This document shows, one piece after another, positions 31,843 to 37,888 of a stretch of 43,517 bases of DNA. The first letter of the stretch is position 1; every line of letters starts with the position of its first letter. Source of the stretch: a virus. The notes under the pieces were generated by a model that saw only the letters and a list, made by a program, of their open reading frames with translations, had not been told where the DNA came from and did not search any database. Position numbers and translations under genes: made by a program. The stretch is from IMG/VR virus record IMGVR_UViG_3300044632_001088, positions 1-43,517 of that record; one strand, given 5' to 3'.

Positions 31843-32694
31843 ATGGGATTGAGAGTGGTAAGCGGCGAGTTGATCGACAACGTGACAATTAACGCAGCTA
31901 AGGAGCTGGATAAACGTATTCGCGAATGTCTTCGGGATTACGTCCAGCTAGGCAAGTTGCTGATGGAGATGAGGGACAACCAAGCCTATCGGCTGGTCGG
32001 ACCATACGACACGTTCGAGGATTACTGCAAGGACGTGGAGGGGCTGGCATACACAACAGCTCAATACAAGATCAAAGCGTACTTAGTGCATTCGGCCATC
32101 GAGCAAAATCTGGGTCCCACAAAAGTGGGGCCTAGTATTGAGTCGCAAGTTCGCCAGTTCTTTGAGCACGAGAACGCCATCGCCAAGTTTAAGACCGAGA
32201 AGCGGATCGTTGAAAAGCGGGACGGGACCAAGACACAGGTCGAAGTTCCCGTTGCCGTTGCCAACCCAAAAAAGGTTGCCGACCAGTGGGCCGCGATCGT
32301 AAAGGCACACGAAGCGGTTGTTGCCAGAACGGAGCGGCAGCATCAAGAGAAGGTCGAGAAGGCGAAGGAAGCTGGCGAGCCAGAACCGACATACCGTCGC
32401 CCGAAGCTAACAGGCAACTTCGTTGTCAATGAACTTCCAAGGGAGTATCAACCGGCGCGCAAGACAAGTGGCGAGGCTCATCATTTTGTTCGATGGGTAA
32501 GCAGCGTGATGAAGGGCGTTGAAGCGATTGAGAAAATGAATGAAGACCCGGATCGATGGGACAGGTTGGTTGCGAACCCAGATCGCAAGAAACTTACGAA
32601 AGCGGTCGTTGAATGCTTACTAAACGACATTACGGATGCTGTCTTGGTATTAAACAATTTCAAGGATGCGGTGCAAAATGAATTCCGAAGTTGA
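31843..32694 (+). CDS. Early protein, 283 aa, probable DNA-associated
   Basis: A 283-aa protein: ELDKRIRECLRDYVQLGKLLMEMRDNQAYRLVGPYDTFEDYCKDVEG (helical N-terminus with a 'YxTFEDYC' segment as in phage or ParB-neighbour proteins that resemble DUF3102-like plant/phage kinetochore-type domains), a charged middle (EKVEKAKEAGEPEPTYRRPKL), and a helical C-terminus. It may bind DNA or act in host-takeover; not assigned. Confidence 0.5.
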   Translation: MGLRVVSGELIDNVTINAAKELDKRIRECLRDYVQLGKLLMEMRDNQAYRLVGPYDTFEDYCKDVEGLAYTTAQYKIKAYLVHSAIEQNLGPTKVGPSIESQVRQFFEHENAIAKFKTEKRIVEKRDGTKTQVEVPVAVANPKKVADQWAAIVKAHEAVVARTERQHQEKVEKAKEAGEPEPTYRRPKLTGNFVVNELPREYQPARKTSGEAHHFVRWVSSVMKGVEAIEKMNEDPDRWDRLVANPDRKKLTKAVVECLLNDITDAVLVLNNFKDAVQNEFRS

Positions 32695-32947
32695 GCGATC
32701 TTGCGGTTGCGAACCGTGCCCTGTGGATTTGGATACCTACGGATTTAAGACGGAATGGGAAGATCCGTTTTTTGTTGGCAAGCAATGCTTATGGCATAAG
32801 CAAATTCGAGGAACTAGGGGGTGCATTAGTCCAGATGTTCTTGATGGTGCGCCTGCTATTTTTGTGCAGTTCAGAGACGATCAATTTACAGTTCCAGTGT
32901 CGGAACTGCGTCGATGGGCAAAACGTGTTGGAGGTAAGCGAAAGTGA
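32678..32947 (+). CDS. Small Cys-containing early protein, 89 aa
   Basis: An 89-aa protein from ATG 32678 (MNSEVERSCGCEPCPVDL). Two close CxC/CxxC cysteines at the start, then a mixed beta region (ISPDVLDGAPAIFVQFRDDQFTVPVSEL) and a basic end. It overlaps both neighbours (17 nt before, 4 nt GTGA after). Function unknown. Confidence 0.5.
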   Translation: MNSEVERSCGCEPCPVDLDTYGFKTEWEDPFFVGKQCLWHKQIRGTRGCISPDVLDGAPAIFVQFRDDQFTVPVSELRRWAKRVGGKRK

Positions 32948-33327
32948 ATGTAGTAAACGCAGACAAGCTAAGTCGGTGGATTGACGCAAACAGAGAGCGT
33001 TTGTCGATTGGCCAGCGAGGTACGCTACAAGAATTGGCAACACACGCTGAGAAGGATCTTGGTTTCAAAATTACATCTGGTTCGGTCGCATCGCTGATGA
33101 AGCATAAGGGCATTCCGACAAATCGGGTGAGTAAGGCCGAAACCGAAAGGATGGCATTGCTAATTGAAAACGAAAAACTGAGAGCGGAAAACAAGAAACT
33201 AAAAAAGGTGATTGCGGCTATTGCTGCATCTGAGTCTCTTGATCCGACGTTGCAGGAAATTGTGTTTGAAGGTCTTGATGAAGAGATGCGGAACGCGATT
33301 TTTGCAAACAGCATCATCTCCGCTTAA
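32944..33327 (+). CDS. Small protein with coiled coil, GTG start
   Basis: A 127-aa protein starting at GTG 32944 (GTGA overlap with the previous stop). Residues 1-60 form a small helical domain (LSIGQRGTLQELATHAEKDLGFKITSGSVASLMKHKGIP) that may be a helix-turn-helix; residues 70-95 a coiled coil (ALLIENEKLRAENKKLKK). A DNA-binding dimer is plausible; followed by a terminator. Confidence 0.5.
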   Translation: MNVVNADKLSRWIDANRERLSIGQRGTLQELATHAEKDLGFKITSGSVASLMKHKGIPTNRVSKAETERMALLIENEKLRAENKKLKKVIAAIAASESLDPTLQEIVFEGLDEEMRNAIFANSIISA

Positions 33328-33363
33328 TTGTCTGACGAGGCGGGCGTTAATCCTTCAAGTAGC

Positions 33364-33399
33364 ACCCGGCTACGACCTGCCGACCGGGTTTTTTATTTT
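33364..33399 (+). terminator. Rho-independent terminator
   Basis: ACCCGG (33364-33369) pairs with CCGGGT (33384-33389), 14-nt loop, followed by a T-rich run to 33399. It closes the first part of the early operon. Confidence 0.55.
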
Positions 33400-33422
33400 A
33401 CTTTTGCCACTAGGTCTTAGCT

Positions 33423-33674
33423 ATGAAAAAACCAAAATACTCAAAACGCCGTTGCGTGGCAAAGAATTGCGGCTGCTTGTACGACCCGTCGGCGCCAAAC
33501 CAAAAGTACTGCAACGCACACAAGAGCACAAAGTTTGTTGCCGCGAAGTCAGATACAGACGCGGAGATTCTTTTGCGTTTGGCATTGAGCGATGTAGTGA
33601 CTAAGCAGCAGCAACGTGCATTGGTTAGTTTGGTCGCAGAGTATTTGGCCGATACGGCTACGGAGGTTAGTTGA
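33423..33674 (+). CDS. Small zinc-finger protein
   Basis: An 83-aa protein with an N-terminal finger CVAKNCGCLYDPSAPNQKYCNAH (Cys-x4-Cys...Cys-x2-His) and a helical C-terminal half (ILLRLALSDVVTKQQQRALVSLVAEYL). Fingers of this shape occur in many small phage and planctomycete proteins. Function unknown. Confidence 0.55.
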   Translation: MKKPKYSKRRCVAKNCGCLYDPSAPNQKYCNAHKSTKFVAAKSDTDAEILLRLALSDVVTKQQQRALVSLVAEYLADTATEVS

Positions 33675-33675
33675 C

Positions 33676-33774
33676 ATGACTTGGATTGCACTTGCTGAAA
33701 TCTTTTGCGTCGTGTGTGTGTACCTAGCGTGTGGTGTTTGGGGGTACGTCATGTTGGAGGACTGGATGCGATGA
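33676..33774 (+). CDS. 32-aa small membrane protein
   Basis: MTWIALAEIFCVVCVYLACGVWGYVMLEDWMR, cited as its start MTWIALAEIF and hydrophobic core (FCVVCVYLACGVWGYV). One membrane helix. It overlaps the next gene as ATGA, so it is probably translated. Function unknown. Confidence 0.45.
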   Translation: MTWIALAEIFCVVCVYLACGVWGYVMLEDWMR

Positions 33775-34067
33775 GAACTAAAACACCTATCGAACTGCTT
33801 GAAGAACTCGCCTACGAAAGCGAGTCGATCGCGGTCAAAGCAAAGTTGGCTGTGGTCAGGGCCCATATTCAGACTATGGAGCAGCAACGAACGGAACAGC
33901 GGTACAAGCAGATCGCTGTGCTGCAAGGAATCAAGCTTTTGGCTTCCTGGCATTATGACCCTGAAGCTGACTTCGGAGATCTGTCTCCTGACGATCAGGT
34001 AGCACATATCAATGCTCGGATTGTTTGGGAGTGCAATATGGCGTTGAAGGAGCTTGGTGTGAATTAG
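33771..34067 (+). CDS. Small helical early protein, 98 aa
   Basis: A 98-aa helical protein (MRTKTPIELLEELAYESESIAV, AHIQTMEQQRTEQRYKQI, INARIVWECNMALKELGVN). GGAGG about 11 nt upstream. ATGA overlap with the small membrane protein. No family recognised. Confidence 0.5.
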   Translation: MRTKTPIELLEELAYESESIAVKAKLAVVRAHIQTMEQQRTEQRYKQIAVLQGIKLLASWHYDPEADFGDLSPDDQVAHINARIVWECNMALKELGVN

Positions 34068-34086
34068 GTAAAAAAATAGGCAACAA

Positions 34087-34184
34087 GGATCGGTGGACTA
34101 GACGACGGCGTTTTGCGCCGAGAGCAGAAACGGTATCTGTAGCCACGTCGGCTGTCTTTGCAGGTTCGAGTCCTGCCCGATCCA
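34087..34184 (+). tRNA. tRNA-like element, atypical or degenerate
   Basis: A 98-nt sequence with a perfect 7-bp acceptor stem (GGATCGG 34087-34093 with CCGATCC 34177-34183), discriminator A, and a perfect T-arm (GCAGG-TTCGAGT-CCTGC, 34160-34176). Inside are a 5-bp hairpin (34106-34120, D-arm place), a 5-bp hairpin with a 7-nt loop AACGGTA (34124-34140, anticodon-arm place), and a 4-bp long-variable-arm hairpin (34141-34153). But there are about 12 extra nt before the D-like hairpin, position 33 is A not U, and no GG in the D-loop, so the anticodon (CGG by position) is not reliable. It may be degenerate or have a non-decoding role. Confidence 0.5.
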
Positions 34185-34188
34185 TTGA

Positions 34189-34215
34189 GACGAACGCTAA
34201 TCAATTGTTATGCGG
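34189..34215 (+). repeat. attC-like remnant Z (left edge of cassette array)
   Basis: GACGAAC (34189-34195) and GC, a 11-nt spacer, then GTTATGCGG (34207-34215). It has the outer arms of the attC elements further right but lacks the long hairpin. Its right arm GTTATGCGG is the exact reverse complement of CCGCATAAC (34436-34444) at the end of the gene that follows. Confidence 0.6.
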
Positions 34216-34230
34216 TTTGGAGGTTTGATA

Positions 34231-34434
34231 ATGGCACAATTTACGAACAGAGACAAGTTGATAATCATGCAGGAGCAAGCCATGTGGATCGTGGCAAACA
34301 TCTTGCGAGACGAAGCATCATCGGTGGATCACACATGGCAGGCTCGCATTCGGAAGCTGTCGGAAGAATCGCGACAAATCGCACAGGAGCTACGCGATTA
34401 CAACGAACAGTTCGAAGAAGAGGACGACGAGTAA
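34231..34434 (+). CDS. Cassette gene 1, small helical protein
   Basis: A 67-aa protein from ATG 34231 (GGAGG 8 nt upstream): MAQFTNRDKLIIMQEQAMWIVAN, a helical, acidic end (YNEQFEEEDDE). It is framed by the matched arms GTTATGCGG (34207-34215) and CCGCATAAC (34436-34444), 9/9 reverse complements, as in a gene cassette. No family recognised. Confidence 0.55.
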   Translation: MAQFTNRDKLIIMQEQAMWIVANILRDEASSVDHTWQARIRKLSEESRQIAQELRDYNEQFEEEDDE

Positions 34435-34435
34435 T

Positions 34436-34456
34436 CCGCATAACGCACAGGATAAC
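34436..34456 (+). repeat. attC-like remnant A (left arm only)
   Basis: CCGCATAAC-GC (34436-34446), the left arm of an attC-like element, followed by a short ACAGG...TGCG region instead of the long hairpin and right arm. It looks like a deletion remnant joined to the leader of the next gene. Confidence 0.5.
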
Positions 34457-34479
34457 CCAGTGCGAGAAGGAGATTAACA

Positions 34480-34758
34480 ATGGCAGAAGACACTAACGAG
34501 CACTTGGGTTCATCCGATTGTTCGTCGGATTGGTTGGATAGTATTCGATCAATTCCGATAGTTTGGGAAGACTTAGAGTTGCTTCCTAAGCCATGCCACG
34601 ACTGTGCTGTCACTACAGGTTTTTATCGTGAGTACAGCGATGCGTATAAGGACATGCCGCCCGAAGAACAGATAGCAAGATCGAAACAATGGTTTTGCCA
34701 CAACGCTTGCAATCGTGCCTGCCGAGGCCATGCAAACAACATTGGAGTGTCGTGGTAG
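34480..34758 (+). CDS. Cassette gene 2, Cys-containing small protein
   Basis: A 92-aa protein: MAEDTNEHLGSSDCSSDWL, CHDCAVTTGFY, MPPEEQIARSKQWFCHNACNRACRGH. Cys/His spacing (CHDC, FCHNACNRAC-x-GH) suggests a zinc site. AGGAG before ATG 34480. It is followed by a complete attC-like element (34763-34850). No family recognised; similar 'CxxC...CHxACxRxCRGH' proteins are common in planctomycete phages and cassettes by my reading, not verified. Confidence 0.55.
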   Translation: MAEDTNEHLGSSDCSSDWLDSIRSIPIVWEDLELLPKPCHDCAVTTGFYREYSDAYKDMPPEEQIARSKQWFCHNACNRACRGHANNIGVSW

Positions 34759-34762
34759 ATAC

Positions 34763-34850
34763 GACGAACGCACAAAATCACCGGGTTGCCGCCGGTGAGT
34801 ATCGATTCAAAACAGCCGGACGGCAACTCCGGTGCATTTTTTTGTTATGC
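34763..34850 (+). repeat. attC-like element B
   Basis: Left arm GACGAAC (34763-34769); AAAAT (34774-34778) pairs ATTTT (34836-34840); CACCGG (34779-34784) pairs CCGGTG (34829-34834); GTTGCCG (34785-34791) pairs CGGCAAC (34821-34827); unpaired T34828 and C34835; 29-nt loop; right arm GTTATGC (34844-34850). The same design, including the lone T and C, is seen in elements C and D. Its right arm is the reverse complement of the left arm of C. Confidence 0.8.
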
Positions 34851-34860
34851 GAGGGTGATG

Positions 34861-35160
34861 ATGGCAATGAGTTTGGAAGAAGCATGGTCGCACGTTAAAG
34901 CGTTGTGGCCGAATGCGGAGCGATTGGATCGGCACGATGGCAATCATGTAGCTTGCTGGAAGGATTCGACTATCGTGGTTGGTCCGATGTTTTTCTATCG
35001 CATTGATCCGGGCATTGTGGATTGGCCGGAAGGGGTATTGAAGTTCGAGCCTCAGAAGCGAACGATTGACCATCCGAAGGAGTTCGACAATCCAGCGACG
35101 AAGGAAGATTACGAAACGATGCACGATTACTTGTATCCGAAAAATGCACGCAAGGAATAG
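34861..35160 (+). CDS. Cassette gene 3, small protein
   Basis: A 99-aa acidic protein (MAMSLEEAWSHVKALWPNAERL, VACWKDSTIVVGPMFFYRIDPG, EDYETMHDYLYPKNARKE). GAGGG five bases before ATG 34861; ATG 34858 and 34867 are alternatives. It starts 10 nt after the right arm of element B and is followed by element C, the cassette layout. Function unknown. Confidence 0.6.
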   Translation: MAMSLEEAWSHVKALWPNAERLDRHDGNHVACWKDSTIVVGPMFFYRIDPGIVDWPEGVLKFEPQKRTIDHPKEFDNPATKEDYETMHDYLYPKNARKE

Positions 35161-35162
35161 CT

Positions 35163-35254
35163 CGCATAACGCAATGCGTAACCGAGCCCCCGCCGGTTAC
35201 GCCTCCATTTCAAAAATCGAAGTTCGGGGGCTTCGGTTCACGCAATTGTTATCG
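35163..35254 (+). repeat. attC-like element C
   Basis: Left arm CGCATAAC (35163-35170) is the exact reverse complement of GTTATGCG at the right end of element B. GCGT (35176-35179) pairs ACGC (35240-35243); AACCGA (35180-35185) pairs TCGGTT (35233-35238); GCCCCCG (35186-35192) pairs CGGGGGC (35225-35231); unpaired T35232 and C35239; 32-nt loop; right arm GTTATCG (35248-35254, extending to GGG 35256). Confidence 0.82.
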
Positions 35255-35262
35255 GGTGATTT

Positions 35263-35556
35263 ATGCTCAAGTTAGAAGTGCCAGAGGGAATTGAAAAGCA
35301 AATCGCAGACGCTCTTTTGTCTAGTGTGGTTGGTGACGCAATTAAAGACGGAGTCGGTCGACTGTCAAAGAAGATCATGGAAGAGGATTGGGATTCTCCT
35401 GTCCGCAGGGCGATCCAGAACATAGGAACAGAGATTGTCAAAGAAATGCTCGATACCCCAGAGAATCGGGAGATCGTACGACAGCATGTGCTGGCTGCCT
35501 TTCAAGACAAGACGCTTATTAAGTCATTGATTATCGAAGCGTTCAATCGGGACTGA
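35263..35556 (+). CDS. Cassette gene 4, small helical protein
   Basis: A 97-aa helical protein (MLKLEVPEGIEKQIADALLS, DAIKDGVGRLSKKIMEEDWDS, ...NREIVRQHVLAAFQDKTLIKSLIIEAFNRD). It starts six bases after the right arm of element C and is followed by element D: a compact single-gene cassette with little leader. No family recognised. Confidence 0.6.
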   Translation: MLKLEVPEGIEKQIADALLSSVVGDAIKDGVGRLSKKIMEEDWDSPVRRAIQNIGTEIVKEMLDTPENREIVRQHVLAAFQDKTLIKSLIIEAFNRD

Positions 35557-35561
35557 TTCAT

Positions 35562-35657
35562 CCCGATAACGCTGGCAATCACGGGGCCGCGACCGTGAAA
35601 GCCAGCCATCAGAAAAGACGTTGACGCGGCTCCCGTGCATTGCTTTGTTCGTCGTCC
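35562..35657 (+). repeat. attC-like element D
   Basis: Left arm CCCGATAAC (35562-35570) is the exact 9-nt reverse complement of GTTATCGGG ending element C. GCAAT (35575-35579) pairs ATTGC (35639-35643); CACGGG (35580-35585) pairs CCCGTG (35632-35637); GCCGCG (35586-35591) pairs CGCGGC (35625-35630); unpaired T35631 and C35638; 33-nt loop; right arm GTTCGTC (35647-35653). Confidence 0.85.
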
Positions 35658-35670
35658 TTGGAGGCTGATT

Positions 35671-35934
35671 ATGAGAGTCGCAGAGTTGATTGCAGAGTTG
35701 AAGAAGTTACCACCAGAGTCGGAAGTCATCCTCCAGAAAGACGCGGAAGGTAATGGGTACAGTCCATTGTACAAAGTGGATGGTAATGCCATTTACATAG
35801 AGGATTTGGCATGGAGTGGCAAAGTCGTTTCGACGGAGTGGTCGGCCTGCGATGCATGTTACGAGTCAGAGGAAGAGTGGGAAGCATTTAAGGCGTCGAA
35901 TCCGCGTTGCTGTGTTTTGGCACCAGTGAACTAG
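35671..35934 (+). CDS. Cassette gene 5, small phage-type protein
   Basis: An 87-aa protein: MRVAELIAELKKLPPESEVILQKDAEGNGYSP, the opening of a small family common in phages ('V-ELI-L..P...VI-QKD-EGNGYSPL'), then YIEDLAWSGKVVSTEWS and a Cys-containing end. GGAGG nine bases upstream. After its stop GACGAAC (35939-35945) matches the right arm of D (GTTCGTC) as reverse complement, so it too may be a cassette whose own attC is lost. Confidence 0.6.
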   Translation: MRVAELIAELKKLPPESEVILQKDAEGNGYSPLYKVDGNAIYIEDLAWSGKVVSTEWSACDACYESEEEWEAFKASNPRCCVLAPVN

Positions 35935-35938
35935 GTAG

Positions 35939-35985
35939 GACGAACAATCATTATATGGAATTCCACATATCACGGCGTTATGTGG
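35939..35985 (+). repeat. attC-like remnant E
   Basis: GACGAAC (35939-35945), reverse complement of the right arm of D, then a GTTATGTGG (35977-35985) that could be a right arm. The space between is taken by the first 27-bp iteron instead of a paired stem. Confidence 0.4.
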
Positions 35986-36031
35986 AATTCAACATATCAC
36001 GGTGATATATGCAAAACAACATATCCTGGCA
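35951..36031 (+). repeat. Three 27-bp tandem iterons
   Basis: Units 35951-35977, 35978-36004 and 36005-36031 at an exact 27-nt period. The first two match at 24 of 27 positions (TTATrTGGAATTCmACATATCACGG); the third is diverged but keeps ACATATC. The inner part is a near palindrome around GGAATTCC. The third overlaps the start codon of the next gene, so they could be a repressor operator for the helicase-primase genes or replication iterons. Confidence 0.65.
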
Positions 36032-36254
36032 ACACGAAGAAGAGATGCCTAAGACTCCTGGCGAATTCCTATGTTTGTTTTTATGCGAACAGCATGGGCT
36101 CAGCGCGAAGCAAGCTGTTGAGGTATGGATTGAACTGCAAGAGTATTGCCATCGCTATGTGCAAATGAAAACGAACGAGAAGTGCTACCTCAATGGGATC
36201 GCGTTTGATGGTCATGGGGGGATGTTTGTCTGTCTCAAAAAGGAGTTGGAGTAA
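36009..36254 (+). CDS. Small early protein before the helicase
   Basis: An 81-aa protein: MQNNISWQHEEEMPKTPGEFL, LFLCEQHGLSAKQAVEVWIELQEY, NGIAFDGHGGMFVCLKKELE. The start lies inside the third iteron; ATG 36045 is an alternative. It ends in a TAATG overlap with the helicase gene. Function unknown. Confidence 0.55.
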   Translation: MQNNISWQHEEEMPKTPGEFLCLFLCEQHGLSAKQAVEVWIELQEYCHRYVQMKTNEKCYLNGIAFDGHGGMFVCLKKELE

Positions 36255-37873
36255 TGGAACTGCGTTGGTATCAGAGCGAAGCGGTCGATGCGACCTATCA
36301 ATACCTATGCTACGAAACAGGCAACCCAGTGATATGCTCTCCCACTGGCAGCGGAAAGTCACTGCTGATCGCTGAGTTGTCGCGACGTGCGATCGAAGAC
36401 TTCGATGGTCGCGTCATTGTGGTTCAGCACCGAAAGGAGTTGATTCAGCAAAATGCGGCTAAGTTGCAACAGTTGATGCCAACACTTGACATTGGCGTCT
36501 ACAGCGCGGGGCTGAAGTCGAGAGATACGCAGCACACGGTAGTCTTCGCTGGCATTCAGTCGGTGTATGACAAGGCGCATTTATTTGCGCCGAGGCAACT
36601 GGTGCTAGTGGACGAAGTGCATCTTGTCCCCAATGACGGTGAAGGCATGTACCGAACATTCTTTGCTGACATGGCGAAGATCGGTAGGCATCGAGTCGTG
36701 GGACTGACGGCTACTCCTTACCGAACGGGTGAAGGATCGATATGCCGAAAGGACGGACTGTTCTCCAAGATCGTTTATGACGTTCCGATCGGATTGCTGA
36801 TCAGGCAAGGCTACCTGTGTTCTGTGAGCAACAAGCCGGCCGATGGTACGCAGGACACAAGTCGACTACACAAACGCGGAGGTGAATTTATTACCAACGA
36901 AGTTGAGTCGTTGTTCTCCGGCAAGCTAGAGATTGCTTGCCAAGAGATTCTAGCGAAGACATCCGATCGGCATTCCGTGATGGTGTTTTGCTCAAGCGTG
37001 GCTCATGCCGAGCGCGTTTGCGGATTGCTACCTGATGCGAACATGGTCGAAGGCAACACGTCGCCGCTGGAGCGAGCTGCGATTCTTTCCAAGTTCGCGA
37101 AGATGGAACTCAAGTACTTGGTCAACGTCGATGTGCTGACCACGGGATTCGATGCTCCGTGTGTTGATGCCATTGCCATCCTCAGAGCAACCGCGTCTCC
37201 AGGGCTGTTTGCCCAGATTGTGGGTAGAGGATTGCGAACACATGAGAGCAAGAACGAGTGCCTCGTATTGGATTTCGGCGAGAATTTGAAACGTCATGGT
37301 CCGATCGATGCGATTGATTTCAACAAGCGGAGCGAGAAGTCGTCGCGCGGTTTGGATCCAGACGAACCGACAAAGGTTTGTCCTAATTGCGGTCAGGATA
37401 TCGCGATCAGAATGCAATTGTGCGAATGCGGGTTTGCGTTTCCTGAGCGAAAGCCAAACCACCAAGAACGAGCTGACGAGGAATCGCAGATCATCAGCGA
37501 GCCGGTCTACTTCACGGTTGAGTCATCCTATGCAACTCGGCATGAGAAAGAAGGCAAGATACCATCGATGCGAGTGACCTACACTTGCAAGATCAACGGT
37601 GAAGGCAACATCGACTATCCCATCAGCGAATGGATATGCCTGGAGCACCAAGGGTTGCCAAGATCAAAAGCGATTCAGTGGTGGCATGCTCACTGCGATT
37701 ACGAGGTGCCCAAGGATGTCGATACTGCGTTGGATATTTACAAACGTGGCGCGGTTGCTAAACCGAAGTCGATAGTTGCTGTCCAGCAGGGTCGATTCTG
37801 GCAAATCGTGGAACGAGAAATCGAAGAGATTCCCGATCCGCTTGCTGCTTACGCTGACGAACTTCCGTTTTAA
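36254..37873 (+). CDS. SF2 DNA helicase (DEAD/DEAH-like, UvsW/RecG-type)
   Basis: A 539-aa superfamily 2 helicase: Q-like LRWYQSEAVDA, Walker A SPTGSGKSLL (about 28-37), motif II DEVH (about 119-122), ATPYR (motif III region, about 152-156), LTTGFDAPCVD and QIVGRGLRTH (motif VI near 324). The C-terminus holds a zinc ribbon CPNCGQDI...CECGFAFP (about 376-395) and a further small domain. Found beside phage primases and recombinases, it probably remodels forks. GGAG before ATG 36254 and TAATG overlap with the previous gene. Confidence 0.88.
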   Translation: MELRWYQSEAVDATYQYLCYETGNPVICSPTGSGKSLLIAELSRRAIEDFDGRVIVVQHRKELIQQNAAKLQQLMPTLDIGVYSAGLKSRDTQHTVVFAGIQSVYDKAHLFAPRQLVLVDEVHLVPNDGEGMYRTFFADMAKIGRHRVVGLTATPYRTGEGSICRKDGLFSKIVYDVPIGLLIRQGYLCSVSNKPADGTQDTSRLHKRGGEFITNEVESLFSGKLEIACQEILAKTSDRHSVMVFCSSVAHAERVCGLLPDANMVEGNTSPLERAAILSKFAKMELKYLVNVDVLTTGFDAPCVDAIAILRATASPGLFAQIVGRGLRTHESKNECLVLDFGENLKRHGPIDAIDFNKRSEKSSRGLDPDEPTKVCPNCGQDIAIRMQLCECGFAFPERKPNHQERADEESQIISEPVYFTVESSYATRHEKEGKIPSMRVTYTCKINGEGNIDYPISEWICLEHQGLPRSKAIQWWHAHCDYEVPKDVDTALDIYKRGAVAKPKSIVAVQQGRFWQIVEREIEEIPDPLAAYADELPF

Positions 37874-37888
37874 GTCAAAGGACGAATC

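Noticed and set aside
34815-34843. Stand-alone terminator (hairpin plus seven T)
   Set aside because: The hairpin and T-run are parts of attC-like element B; termination is possible but the element explains the pairing better, and loops of the two small hairpins are complementary because they are the two arms of the long stem.
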